NCBI GenBank assembly: GCA_963785585.1 | Contig: CAWAVW010000004.1 | Location: 1,612,001-1,676,000 of the forward strand | Origin: Palsa-295 sp963785585 | GTDB lineage: Bacteria > Acidobacteriota > Terriglobia > Acidiferrales > UBA7541 | DNA: 64,000 bases | Direction: 5' to 3' | Part shown: positions 1 through 9,355 of the stretch, one piece after another | Numbering within the stretch: the first letter of the stretch is position 1 | Layout of the letters: each line of letters opens with the position of its first letter | Notes under the pieces: model-generated | Told to the model about the DNA's origin: nothing | Database searches by the model: none | What the model saw: only the letters and a program-made list of their open reading frames with translations | Translations under genes and position numbers: made by a program

Positions 1-3000
1 GAACAGCCCGACGCCAGAAACGCGCTGGGGTTCGCGCCGCCGATGGTGACGTTCGTTACATCGAGCGGCTCGTTGCCGGTATTTGTGAGCGTCACTTGTT
101 GCGTGGGCGGATTTTTTGCGCCAACGGCCTGAGCGCCGAATCCAGCGGTCGCCGGGCTCAGCGTCGCGTACGGGCCGCTGCCCGATCCGACCAGCGCCAG
201 AAACTGCGGGCTCCCTGCGCCATTGTCGGTGAAACTGATGAAAGCCGATTCCGGCCCGTGCACCGTGGGCGTGAATTGGACTTCGAGCGAGCATTCGGCC
301 TGCGGCTGAATTGCAGCCGTCAAACAATTTCCCGGCTCGGCAATCGAAAAATCGGCGGCATTCGGCCCCGCGAATTGAATATTCTGAATCGTGAGCGGCG
401 CATCGCCACGATTCCAAACCGCCACCGGCTGCGGTTCGTTGTTGGGCGTTCCCACGATCTGCGTCCCCAGATTCACCGCGCCCGCGTTAAACGAAACAGT
501 CGGCGCCGAAGCGGACGCGTTCAAAGATACTTCGGCGACAAACGCGTCGCTGAGCGCCGGAACCTGCGCGCAGCTCGCGCACGCGATCTGAAATCCCGTC
601 GCCGAATTTGAAGTGCGCGGAAAATCGTAGGCGTTCGTGTCCCCAGCCACATAGGCATTCCCCGATGCGTCGGCGGCGATTGCGTTTCCGTTCGCCGTCA
701 CCGGACCGCCGGAATTGGAAGTGCCGCCGAGCGGTGTCGCGTACACAAGGGAAGCTGGTCCCGGCGAGGTGGGATCCATTTCGGCAAGCCACGCCGCACT
801 GTTGCCGTTGAACGGCTGCAAGTTGTAGATCCACGGAAAATCGAATGACGTCGCGTTCCCCGCGAGAAAAATCTCGTTTGTGCCGCCGAACGCAATTGCT
901 TGGCCTGCATCCGTCTGCGTGCCGCCGAGATACGTGGAATAGCTCAGCGACGTGGCACCCGTGCCCGAATCCTGCGCGATGACGCTAAAAAAGGCGTTGG
1001 CCTTCGCCATATTGCCCAGCGTCGCTTGGAACGCGGCAATCGCTCCGTTAACAGGAAAATCGCTGGATTGCGTGGTGCCCGTCACGTACACGGTTCCCGG
1101 CAGTTCGGTGCCGACCGTGATCGCCAACGCCTGGTCGAGTGTGGAACCACCCAGATACGTCGCGTACGACAAATCGGCGGCGCCGTTCCCGGAGGGTAAA
1201 ATTTTCACCACGAATCCGTCAAAGGAACCGCCGGGGTACGTTGACTGGCCCGGCAGCGAGTTCTTCACCGGCAAGGTTTCCAAATCGTCGGACGTGTAGC
1301 CGGAAAGATAGGCGTTACCCTTCGAGTCCACGGCAACGCCCGTCACCGTCGCCTGCGCGTCGATTCCGAGATACGTGCAATAGACAAGATGCGCCGTTGC
1401 CGTTGGATTTGGATTAAAAATTGCCAGGAACCCATCGCTGACGCCACCGCCGTACGTCCCCTGAAGCGCGCCTGTCGTGGTGCCGTCCGTGTTGGTAGTT
1501 ACCGCCGGAGTGATTTTCAAATTCGTGGACTGCGTATCCATCGCAACGTAAATGTCGCCGGAGTAGTTACCATCACCGTTGCCGAACGCGACGCCGCCGG
1601 GCGATTGCGTCGCCTCATTTCCGTTGCCGCCGAACAGCGTGGAGTAAAGCAACGCCGCGCCTGCCGGGTTCAGCTCCGTGATCGCCGCGTCGTTTGCCAC
1701 CGCGCCAGCGACTCCTGGCGTCAGCGTGCTTCCGTCCGTCACCGGATAGTCGGCGGATGTCGTGGTGCCGACGATTGCGGCGTCTCCATTTGCGTCCACG
1801 GCAACTTTTCCGCCTGCCTCCGAGCCGCTGCCGCCAATGAACGTCAGATAAATTAATGACGCCGCGCCTGTCTTTGTGGGATCGATCTTCGCCACGAAAA
1901 AGTCTGCAGTGCCGGCGCCCGGCCCAATCGACGATGTCCCGCCCATAAAAGTTCGCGCCGATGTAGTGGTTCCGCCCACATATATCTTGCCGCTCGAATC
2001 AACAGCGACGCTCGAAGCGGAGTCCGCTCCGGAACCGCCCAGGAAGGAGAAATAGGCAAGCGTCAGCACCGGATCGATGACCAGCGTTGCGTTGGGGTCT
2101 CGTCTTCCCACCGAAAATCCGATGGTTCCGTGGTCTTCCCTCACGTAGCGGGCATCGATCGGCTCGCGCCGCACGCGCACATCCGCACCGACGCGCATTT
2201 GGAATTCCTGATAGGCGTGAGGCCGCTTCATTCGCAGCTCGCTCATCCCGCGTCGAGCGACAACGTCTCCGCCTTCGTCAATCTTCCATTCGGAGGCGCC
2301 GGAAAGTTTCAGCCGCACGTTGCTCGCTTGCACGCCCGGAGCCACGCGCACGTCGTACTCCATTCCAGCGTCTCCACCGTAGGCCACCAGGTCCACGCCG
2401 GGAACGATTTCTGGCGCGGTTACTTCGGAATAATTGGAAACGTGGGTTCGCCACTTCCCTGGATCCTTCCCGAGAAAGTAATTACTCTCCGCCGCGATTT
2501 TCTCTCCCGGCTGCCAGTGGATGGGCAGCACTCTTGGCGCGATCCCGCCGGTTGCCGGCGCCGAAATATCCGAAGTCGCTTTCTTGCCCCGGGTGGACCG
2601 TGGTTTGCGCGTTCGCGGGTGGCTTCCCTTCCGCCTGCCCGCTCCCCGTTTCGCGCGGGATTTTCGCTTCCGCCGGGGCTTGGCTTGGATATTGCTCGGT
2701 GCGCTCACCTCCCCATCGCTCGCACTGACGAACTGAATTACGAAGCGGTCGTCCAGGGCGTCGGGCGCAGATTTCGGAGAACCCTCAATTTCGATTCCGT
2801 CGGACAACAGCAAGGCACGCATCCCACTGCCGCGGCCGGCAAATTGAACAGAGTTGTTGCGACGATCGGAATTCTCTTCGAATAAAAACGGGATGGCGAG
2901 ATTGGCCGCGGCGCGGCGGACGTTCGCAAGCGTCTCAATCGATGTAGACGAGTACAGTTCGCTGGGTTTCGCGCGCAACTCCGAGTGAGGCGCCCGCACA

Positions 3001-3164
3001 TACTGGCTCACGTCACGCGCGGAAACAGCGCGGCCGGCCGTATCGTGAACACGATCGGGAAACGTTTCGCGCGGCAGGTTTGCACTGCGAGGTAAGACCA
3101 CAAAAACAGTAAAAATCCCCATCGCGCACGCAAATGTGCGCACACACAGCCCCGTCGAGCGCAT
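1..3164 (-). CDS. SBBP-repeat / DUF7948 beta-propeller secreted protein (C-terminus beyond window)
   Basis: The open frame runs without a stop from an ATG at 3164 (GGAGG six bases upstream) to the left edge, about 1,054 codons, so the gene is truncated at its 3' end. Residues 1-28 look like a signal peptide with a hydrophobic core. A DUF7948-type region follows (motifs SNYFLGKDPGKWR, PGVDLVAYGG and VIDPVL). After it come SBBP blades with repeated Y-(S/A/C)-T-x-(L/F)-(G/I)-G and VAVDxxGxxYVxG motifs. The last part visible resembles an ASPM/choice-of-anchor-D Ig-like domain (PQFLALVGSGSGP). Such proteins are exported beta-propellers common in Acidobacteria; the ligand is unknown. Residues about 174-215 are abnormally Arg/Lys-rich and the neighbouring frame reads more normally there, suggesting paired frameshifts. 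Confidence 0.9.
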   Translation of the reverse strand, partial: MRSTGLCVRTFACAMGIFTVFVVLPRSANLPRETFPDRVHDTAGRAVSARDVSQYVRAPHSELRAKPSELYSSTSIETLANVRRAAANLAIPFLFEENSDRRNNSVQFAGRGSGMRALLLSDGIEIEGSPKSAPDALDDRFVIQFVSASDGEVSAPSNIQAKPRRKRKSRAKRGAGRRKGSHPRTRKPRSTRGKKATSDISAPATGGIAPRVLPIHWQPGEKIAAESNYFLGKDPGKWRTHVSNYSEVTAPEIVPGVDLVAYGGDAGMEYDVRVAPGVQASNVRLKLSGASEWKIDEGGDVVARRGMSELRMKRPHAYQEFQMRVGADVRVRREPIDARYVREDHGTIGFSVGRRDPNATLVIDPVLTLAYFSFLGGSGADSASSVAVDSSGKIYVGGTTTSARTFMGGTSSIGPGAGTADFFVAKIDPTKTGAASLIYLTFIGGSGSEAGGKVAVDANGDAAIVGTTTSADYPVTDGSTLTPGVAGAVANDAAITELNPAGAALLYSTLFGGNGNEATQSPGGVAFGNGDGNYSGDIYVAMDTQSTNLKITPAVTTNTDGTTTGALQGTYGGGVSDGFLAIFNPNPTATAHLVYCTYLGIDAQATVTGVAVDSKGNAYLSGYTSDDLETLPVKNSLPGQSTYPGGSFDGFVVKILPSGNGAADLSYATYLGGSTLDQALAITVGTELPGTVYVTGTTQSSDFPVNGAIAAFQATLGNMAKANAFFSVIAQDSGTGATSLSYSTYLGGTQTDAGQAIAFGGTNEIFLAGNATSFDFPWIYNLQPFNGNSAAWLAEMDPTSPGPASLVYATPLGGTSNSGGPVTANGNAIAADASGNAYVAGDTNAYDFPRTSNSATGFQIACASCAQVPALSDAFVAEVSLNASASAPTVSFNAGAVNLGTQIVGTPNNEPQPVAVWNRGDAPLTIQNIQFAGPNAADFSIAEPGNCLTAAIQPQAECSLEVQFTPTVHGPESAFISFTDNGAGSPQFLALVGSGSGPYATLSPATAGFGAQAVGAKNPPTQQVTLTNTGNEPLDVTNVTIGGANPSAFLASGC

Positions 3165-3274
3165 GGCGCCCTCCACTGGATTTCATGTTGGGTTCCAGCC
3201 TGCCGCACTCAGAAACCGCTGACGGCGCGGCTCGCCGAGACGCTTTGCAGGTGACTGCTGTAAGGGGTAAGCGG

Positions 3275-3303
3275 ACTATCTAACGAACGGTTACGAAAGT
3301 CAA
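3275..3303 (-). promoter_or_regulatory. Probable sigma70-type promoter of the SBBP gene
   Basis: On the minus strand TTGACT (3303-3298) is followed after 17 bases by GATAGT (3280-3275). It lies between the stop of the GH57 gene and the start at 3164, so the SBBP gene probably has its own promoter with a leader of roughly 100 nt. Read from sequence only. Confidence 0.5.
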
Positions 3304-3309
3304 TACGTG

Positions 3310-5541
3310 TCAAGCATTGGACGGGATGCTGTGCTGGTCGTCCGGCACGGAAGGCATTTTGCTGAGTTCCCAGGCATGGTTTTCCTCGCCGAGGGCGATC
3401 TCCAGCAAGCCATCGACGGGCAAAACTTCAATCGGCAATCCTCCCTCCCATAGGGCGACGCTCACCAGCAATACATTGGCGCCCCGTAAGTCGAAAAGTT
3501 CGCGCGCCAGGCTCACCTCAAAAATTTTGCCAAACGCGGCCGCCATTACTTTTTCTACGTGAAGAATGCATGCGCCGCCCTGTTCGAGCACGCCGCTTTC
3601 GATTTTGCCGTTTACCACGTGAATCGTCACACGGCTTTCGCGCGATCCCCACACGGTAATTCGCAATTGAAAATCCGGAATGCCGGCGATCGCTTCCGGT
3701 ACCGGATCGACGCGCAGGTACAAATGGTCCGGGCCAAAGCCAAATCGCAAATCGCCGAGCACGCGCGTGCGTCCGTGCATCGTGCCGCCACGAGGATCGG
3801 TGGAATACAAGCCCGCGCCGAGCCACTCGAAATAGGTGGTCTCGCGGCCGTCCACGGTTACATCGAGCGCCGCTTCGGGCGGCTCCTTGTGCGCGCGTTC
3901 GGGCGCCTTCTTGATCGGGTGGGCCAGCGCGTTGGGCGCAGGTTCTCCCAGCGCGGTGTAAATTTCGGTCAACTGCTTGCGGTACAGCTCGTCGAACTCC
4001 GCGTCGTTGGCCGAGCCGTGTTCCGGGCCGTACCACCAGTTCCAATCGCTGCCTTCGGCGGCAAGTACAGCTTCGTAGGCACGCGCCAGGCTCTTCGCCG
4101 TCGGCTTGCCTGCGGCCGCGGAGCGAGCCACTGCTCGTTCGTACGCCTCGCGCGCGTCGCGCAGCAGGTCCCACGAGCGCACGTCTTCCGCATGTCCAAT
4201 CCAAACGTCGAAGTTTGCGTTAATCCACGAAGCCGGGAAAATTGCGTCCATCTTCGGCGCGTCGGTATTGGCCGCGATCGCTTCCGTCGCGGTGAGAGCG
4301 TGAATCTCCGGATCGTCCTGAATCCGGCGATAAAATTCACGCAGAAACCGTCTTCCATTCTCCGGGTAATATTCCCAGGCATTCTCGCCGTCTAAAATCA
4401 CGCTCACCGTTGCGGTCCTGCCCTGCGGTTCCCGATCTCCAATCGCCCGGATCCGCCGGTGAAAATCGTCCGCAGCATCGACCGCCCCCATCCGGCTATA
4501 CACAAACCCGACCAGGTCGGAGATGTAGTGATCGCGGAAAAATCCGAAGGCATCTTTACCGGCACGCTGCAATTTCCACGGCGAATATAAGTCCGGACCG
4601 TTTTCCGGATAGCCGGCGGCATCGCGCCAAAAACCAATGTTGCGCGTTCGCCCAAGCACGCCTTCATCCGTGGCGAACCATCGGAACCCCAGCTCGATCG
4701 CGATATCGAGAGCGGCGTCGGAAACCGATCCCTCCGAAGGCCACAGGCCGGCGGGCGGCTTGCCGAAGACTCTTTCGTGATATTTCCGCGCGCGAACCAG
4801 TTGCTCGCGTGCGTCCTGCGGAAATCGGAACGGAGGATTCGGTAGCGGCGTATGCGGATTCGAAGTCCGCGCCACATCGGTATCGCACACAAGCGGCAAA
4901 ATCGGATGGTAATACGGCGTCGTCGAAATTTCGATCTGGCCGCGCTCCGCGGCGATTCGATACTCCGGCAGCACAGCGCCGAGCAATTCGAGCTGCTTCT
5001 GTTTCATCGCGACCTTGTCGTCTTCGGTGAAGTCGCGGCCCTTGCTCGACAACGCATTGACCACCGGATCCTTGGCGATGTACTCCTCATCCATCCAGGC
5101 AAGTTGAGACAAAAGCTGCAAGTCGCGCCAGGCCTTGGCGTCAAATGTGGAAATGCAGGCCTGCACTCCGGCTGATCGCAACTGCGCCTGCAACTCGGCG
5201 AAGCGCGGCCACCTCTGCACAAAACTGTCGTTCACTTGAAACGCCCGTTCGAGAATTTCGCGTTTCTGTTCCGGCTTCAGTCCGTCGGCGACGGCGAATG
5301 CGAGTTCAAACCAGGGCTCTTTGAAGTCTCCGCTCGCGTATTCCTCAATCTGCGCAGCCAGCAATGGCACGAAATTAAACGTGGCGTGAACCGTCGGGAA
5401 TTCACTGAGCACCTTCACCATGCCCCAGTAATCTTTCAAGGCGTGCAGCCGCGTCCAGGGGAGCATGTATCGCCCGGTAACCGGGTCGCGATACTGCGGC
5501 TGGTGCATGTGCCACATCAAAACAAGGTTCACTCGAGCCAA
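3310..5541 (-). CDS. Glycoside hydrolase family 57 protein
   Basis: A 743-residue cytoplasmic-looking protein without a signal peptide. GH57 hallmarks are visible: HQPQY at residues 13-17, the GLWPSEGSV segment with the probable nucleophile Glu270, and VILDGENAWEYY with the probable acid/base Asp384. The C-terminal 250 residues form a beta-rich extension of the kind found in long GH57 alpha-glucan enzymes. GH57 members are retaining enzymes acting on starch, glycogen or maltodextrins (alpha-amylase, amylopullulanase, 4-alpha-glucanotransferase, branching enzyme); the exact specificity cannot be set from sequence. The start is a TTG with GGAG eight bases upstream; no in-frame ATG precedes the conserved N-terminus. 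Divergent from lptFG. Confidence 0.9.
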   Translation of the reverse strand: MARVNLVLMWHMHQPQYRDPVTGRYMLPWTRLHALKDYWGMVKVLSEFPTVHATFNFVPLLAAQIEEYASGDFKEPWFELAFAVADGLKPEQKREILERAFQVNDSFVQRWPRFAELQAQLRSAGVQACISTFDAKAWRDLQLLSQLAWMDEEYIAKDPVVNALSSKGRDFTEDDKVAMKQKQLELLGAVLPEYRIAAERGQIEISTTPYYHPILPLVCDTDVARTSNPHTPLPNPPFRFPQDAREQLVRARKYHERVFGKPPAGLWPSEGSVSDAALDIAIELGFRWFATDEGVLGRTRNIGFWRDAAGYPENGPDLYSPWKLQRAGKDAFGFFRDHYISDLVGFVYSRMGAVDAADDFHRRIRAIGDREPQGRTATVSVILDGENAWEYYPENGRRFLREFYRRIQDDPEIHALTATEAIAANTDAPKMDAIFPASWINANFDVWIGHAEDVRSWDLLRDAREAYERAVARSAAAGKPTAKSLARAYEAVLAAEGSDWNWWYGPEHGSANDAEFDELYRKQLTEIYTALGEPAPNALAHPIKKAPERAHKEPPEAALDVTVDGRETTYFEWLGAGLYSTDPRGGTMHGRTRVLGDLRFGFGPDHLYLRVDPVPEAIAGIPDFQLRITVWGSRESRVTIHVVNGKIESGVLEQGGACILHVEKVMAAAFGKIFEVSLARELFDLRGANVLLVSVALWEGGLPIEVLPVDGLLEIALGEENHAWELSKMPSVPDDQHSIPSNA

Positions 5542-5738
5542 ATCTGATACTCCGAAGGCATGGAAAGTCTGTCCGGCGTCCGCCGAACCAAGCCCCTTAA
5601 ATTTGCAATCTACGCTTTACGACCGACTGAGGATCGTCCGCCCAGATTCGATCCGGGCCTCCGCGGAATCCGATAATTTTCGCATCTTCTCTGCCATAGC
5701 CAAATACCTTTTGAGTGGCGTTTCCTTATGAACGCACA

Positions 5739-5747
5739 TGCTAGAAT
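5739..5747 (+). promoter_or_regulatory. Extended -10 element of lptFG
   Basis: TGC followed by TAGAAT matches an extended -10 box. It overlaps the upstream ATG at 5738, so transcription probably begins near 5754 and only the ATG at 5762 would be inside the transcript. No convincing -35 box is seen. Confidence 0.45.
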
Positions 5748-5761
5748 CCTTTTGCGCGCCT

Positions 5762-8134
5762 ATGCGCCTGCTCGACAAATACATCGGTCGCGAAGTCGCA
5801 TCGCACGCCGCCCTCGGCCTGGCTGTCTTCACGTTCGTATTCTTCGTTCCACAACTCGTGCGGCTGATGGATCTCATCGTCCGGCACTCGGGCGGCTTCG
5901 CAACCGTTCTGCTGATTTTCCTTTGCTCGCTCACGCCTGTTCTCGCGTTCACGATTCCGATGGCCGTCCTCGTAGGCGTACTGATCGGGCTGGGTCGATT
6001 GTCCGCCGACAGCGAAATCGTTGCGATTCACGCCAGCGGCATCAGCTTGCGGCGGCTGCTGGTTCCGATTGGGTGGGTGGCCCTGGGCTGCGGTTTCGGC
6101 ACGCTCATTTTGACCTTTTGGCTCAGTCCCGCTGCGGTACGCACGCTGCGCGGACTTGAAGTCCGTGTTCTCGCTTCGCAAGCGCCGTTCGCGGTTCAAC
6201 CCCGCGTTTTCGACGAACGTTTTCCCCACCTGATCTTGTACGTGCAGGACGTGGAAGCCGCCGCAACTCGGTGGCGAGGTGTATTTCTCGCTGCCTCTGG
6301 CCAGAACACCACCACGGACGTGACCCTTGCGGACAGCGCGCAAGTGGTTGTGTCGCCGACCGACAACCAGATCGAGCTTCACCTGGGCAACGGCAGCACC
6401 CACGAATACGATCCGCAAGATCCGAGCCATTACAATGTGACGACCTTCGGCCAGAGCGATATTCCCGTCGCAGTGGCCAGTGGCGTCGTCGGCCCGAAAA
6501 ACCAGGCGCTGAGCGACGCCGAACGGTCGGTCACGGAATTGTTGGCTGATACAGGGCCCCACTGGCGCGAGGCCCGCGTCGAGTTTCACCGCCGCATCGC
6601 GTTCCCGGCGGCGTGCCTGGTATTCGCGTTGCTGGGCGTTCCGATTGGCGTCCGCCCACGACGGGGAGGTCGTGCGGCGGGATTGATCCTGACGCTCGTG
6701 CTGATCGGCGGGTACTACTTCCTTTTCGTCACCGGCGCGCACATGGCGCAGCAAGGCCAAATCGCACCGTGGTTGGGGATCTGGGCGGCGAATATCGCCG
6801 CCATTTTTTTGGGATTTCTGTTTTTGCGCCGGATCGAATCGATTCGCAAACCCAACCGCCTCGTCGCCTGGTTCGACTCGACGTTCTCAAAGAGAAGGCC
6901 GGAGCAGCGCCGCGAATCGGAGGCAGCTCCCATTCCTTCAGCAGGATCTGGGCCGCGAAACGGCTCAGCGGCGAAGGCTGACGCATCGGCTGAGCCAACG
7001 GCTCGCCATGCGGCCGCGGTTGGCCCGGGGACTTCGGTGGGCTTTCCGATGCTGATCGACATCTACTTGCTCGAGCGGTTTTTTTATTACTTTTTGGTTC
7101 TGCTGGTTGGCTTCGTGCTGATTTTCGATGCGTTCACGCTTTTCGATCTGCTGGGCGACATTTCCAAAAACCACATCCCCGTTTCGATGGTGCTCGACTA
7201 TTTCCGGTACCTGATTCCGCTGATGATTTACCAGCTCGCGCCGCTTGCGACTCTGGTCGCCACTCTCGTCACGCTGGCGGTAATGGCGAAAAACAACGAA
7301 GTGATCGCGTTCAAAGCGAGCGGCATCAGTCTTTACCGGCTCGTATTGCCGCTTACACTCGCCGGCTGCCTGGTTGCCGGTGGCATGTTCCTGCTCGACG
7401 ACAGCTTTCTTCCCTACGCCAATCAGCGGCAAGACGCGCTCCGGAATGAAATCAAAGGGCGACCCGCGCAAACGTATTTTCAGCCCGCGCACCAATGGAT
7501 TTTTGGCGAGAACAGTAAAGTCTATAATTACGAACTTTTCGACCCCGACCAGCAACTGTTCGGCGGCCTTAGCGTGTTCGAGCTCGATCCCGACACTTTC
7601 CAGATGAAGCGCAGGGTCTTCGCCACCCGCGCCACATGGGAAGCGTCGGAAAACACCTGGGTGCTTACCGGCGGCTGGGTTCGCGACTTCGACGGCGGAA
7701 AAGTTACTCACTACACCCCGTTCAAGGTATCGTCCCTCGCGGAATTGACCGAACCGCCCAGCTATTTCCGCCGCGAAGTGCGCCAGTCGTATCAAATGAA
7801 CTGGCGGCAGCTCAGCGAATACATCGCAAGCTTGAAACAAGCGGGGTTTGACACGTCGCGACTTTCCGTCCAATGGCAGAAGAAATTCGCCTTCCCGTTA
7901 ATCGCAGCAGTCATCGTGTTTCTGGGAGCGCCGTTTGCATTCTTGGTGGGAACACGCGGAGCGATCGGCGGCGTCGCCGTTGCGGTGGGAATCGGGATTG
8001 TCTATTGGGCAACCGCCGCGCTCTTTGAGGCGATGGGCTCGGTCGGCCAGTTGCCGCCCCTGCTCGCCGGCTGGGCGCCCGATGCGATTTTCGGATTTCT
8101 CGCGATCTACTTTTTCTTGAAGATGCCTACGTGA
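5762..8134 (+). CDS. LptF-LptG fused lipopolysaccharide export permease
   Basis: A 790-residue inner-membrane protein made of two complete YjgP/YjgQ permeases in tandem. Residues 1-375 resemble LptF: starts MRLLDKYI, TM helices, a periplasmic beta-jellyroll and a closing TM bundle. A charged Pro/Ala-rich linker (about 376-429) joins it to an LptG-like half beginning at M430 (MLIDIYLLERFF). Both halves carry the NNEVIAFKASGIS or SEIVAIHASGIS cytoplasmic motif thought to contact LptB. In most Gram-negatives LptF and LptG are separate proteins forming LptB2FG, which extracts LPS from the inner membrane. Start chosen at 5762 because the upstream ATG (5738) overlaps the -10 box. Both copies look intact, so a covalent heterodimer is inferred. 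Confidence 0.9.
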   Translation: MRLLDKYIGREVASHAALGLAVFTFVFFVPQLVRLMDLIVRHSGGFATVLLIFLCSLTPVLAFTIPMAVLVGVLIGLGRLSADSEIVAIHASGISLRRLLVPIGWVALGCGFGTLILTFWLSPAAVRTLRGLEVRVLASQAPFAVQPRVFDERFPHLILYVQDVEAAATRWRGVFLAASGQNTTTDVTLADSAQVVVSPTDNQIELHLGNGSTHEYDPQDPSHYNVTTFGQSDIPVAVASGVVGPKNQALSDAERSVTELLADTGPHWREARVEFHRRIAFPAACLVFALLGVPIGVRPRRGGRAAGLILTLVLIGGYYFLFVTGAHMAQQGQIAPWLGIWAANIAAIFLGFLFLRRIESIRKPNRLVAWFDSTFSKRRPEQRRESEAAPIPSAGSGPRNGSAAKADASAEPTARHAAAVGPGTSVGFPMLIDIYLLERFFYYFLVLLVGFVLIFDAFTLFDLLGDISKNHIPVSMVLDYFRYLIPLMIYQLAPLATLVATLVTLAVMAKNNEVIAFKASGISLYRLVLPLTLAGCLVAGGMFLLDDSFLPYANQRQDALRNEIKGRPAQTYFQPAHQWIFGENSKVYNYELFDPDQQLFGGLSVFELDPDTFQMKRRVFATRATWEASENTWVLTGGWVRDFDGGKVTHYTPFKVSSLAELTEPPSYFRREVRQSYQMNWRQLSEYIASLKQAGFDTSRLSVQWQKKFAFPLIAAVIVFLGAPFAFLVGTRGAIGGVAVAVGIGIVYWATAALFEAMGSVGQLPPLLAGWAPDAIFGFLAIYFFLKMPT

Positions 8135-8339
8135 CGGGACATTCTTCACGCTCGACTTAAACTTCGCATGAAGTCCTACCCGCCACACTTCAATAGAAGG
8201 TTGAGACAATCAAAATCTGGCCGCGAAAGTGCAAACGAGTGGTTGAAGTCTGTCCGAACAAATGACAATTTTTGGCGGGTACGCACCGGAAGAAACACTC
8301 GAAATGTCGGCAATTCGACGGGAAGCGAGCGAAAGGAAC

Positions 8340-8540
8340 CTATGCGCGAGCCGGACCGCGCAGCACGCGTGCAGGCAGGAACAAAATCGCTTTCACCAGT
8401 TCGAGCACACTTTCCACCGCGAATCCCAACAACCGAAACGGAAGCAGGAGCAGCCAAACGAACGGGTACGCGATCAGCGCCAAGAGCGCCAAAGGCCAGC
8501 AGAGAATCAACAAAATGCACCACAGTAAAAATTTCACCAT
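8340..8540 (-). CDS. Small hydrophobic membrane protein
   Basis: Sixty-six residues starting at an ATG with GGAGGG six bases upstream; the longer frame extending upstream lacks such a site. Residues 3-40 are almost wholly Leu/Ile/Trp/Ala/Pro and would form one or two TM segments; a basic tail (RVLRGPARA) follows a short amphipathic stretch. It lies 109 bases downstream of udk on the same strand and may be the last gene of the recO-glyQS-udk group. I do not recognise a family. Confidence 0.7.
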   Translation of the reverse strand: MVKFLLWCILLILCWPLALLALIAYPFVWLLLLPFRLLGFAVESVLELVKAILFLPARVLRGPARA

Positions 8541-8649
8541 GCCGCCCTCCGCTTGGTTCCCTACCTGATATACGCTGGCCTGGCCACGAATGTTCCACCC
8601 GCACTCCCGTCTGAGAATATCTGCGAAGCCACGGTGAATCAACGAAAGT

Positions 8650-9273
8650 TCATCGCGGAATCAGCGACCGGATTTTCTGAATCACCAGATCGATTCCCAC
8701 GTCGTTATGCCCGCCCTCGGGGATGATCACATCGGCGTTTCGTTTCGACGGCTCGACAAACTCGCGGTGCATCGGGCGGACGGTCTTCATATATTGTTCG
8801 ATCACCATCTCGGTCGTGCGTCCGCGCTCGCGAACGTCTCGAACCATGCGCCGGATGAACCGAAGATCGGCGTCGGTATCCACAAAAATCTTGATGTCCA
8901 TCAATTCGCAGAGGGCTTGGTTCTCGAAAATCAGGATGCCCTCGACAACAATTGCCGCGGCCGGTTCAATGCGCACCGTCCCGCTATGGCGCCGAAAATT
9001 CGGGAAATCGTACGTGGGGCGCTCGATGGCGAGTCCGGCGCGCAGTTGCCGGATGTGCTCGGCCAGCAACGGCGTATCCATCGAATCCGGATGGTCGAAA
9101 TTGACTTGGGTTCGCTCTTCGTAGCTCAGGCCGGGATAGTCGCGGTAGTAATTGTCCTGCTGGAGCACGACGACGCTGGCGTTGGGAAGCGACTCGATAA
9201 TCCGGCGCGTGATCGTCGTCTTGCCCGACCCGGTGCCGCCGCAGATGCCGATGACCAGTGATTCCGTTCTCAG
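8650..9273 (-). CDS. udk: Uridine kinase, apparent CTG start
   Basis: Phosphorylates uridine and cytidine with ATP or GTP in pyrimidine salvage. The Walker A segment GGTGSGKTT lies at residues 11-19 of the proposed protein, with QQDNYYRDY, FDHPDS and the VVEGILIF block typical of Udk. No ATG, GTG or TTG exists in frame between the stop TAA at 9297 and the P-loop; starting at the first GTG (9168) would delete the ATP site. A CTG at 9273, preceded by GCGAGGAAAGAA, gives 207 residues, the usual family length. Lies 82 bases after glyS and is probably cotranscribed. Function is certain from motifs; the start codon is inferred. Confidence 0.88.
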   Translation of the reverse strand: MRTESLVIGICGGTGSGKTTITRRIIESLPNASVVVLQQDNYYRDYPGLSYEERTQVNFDHPDSMDTPLLAEHIRQLRAGLAIERPTYDFPNFRRHSGTVRIEPAAAIVVEGILIFENQALCELMDIKIFVDTDADLRFIRRMVRDVRERGRTTEMVIEQYMKTVRPMHREFVEPSKRNADVIIPEGGHNDVGIDLVIQKIRSLIPR

Positions 9274-9355
9274 TTCTTTCCTCGCCTCGATTCTTTAAAG
9301 AATTATGGAAGCTTTTCGATTACGCGCGGCACAGCGCAACGCGCAACTAGAAATC

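Noticed and set aside
5741..6760. A 339-codon minus-strand frame
   Set aside because: Antisense to lptF, Arg/Gln/His-rich, no family features.
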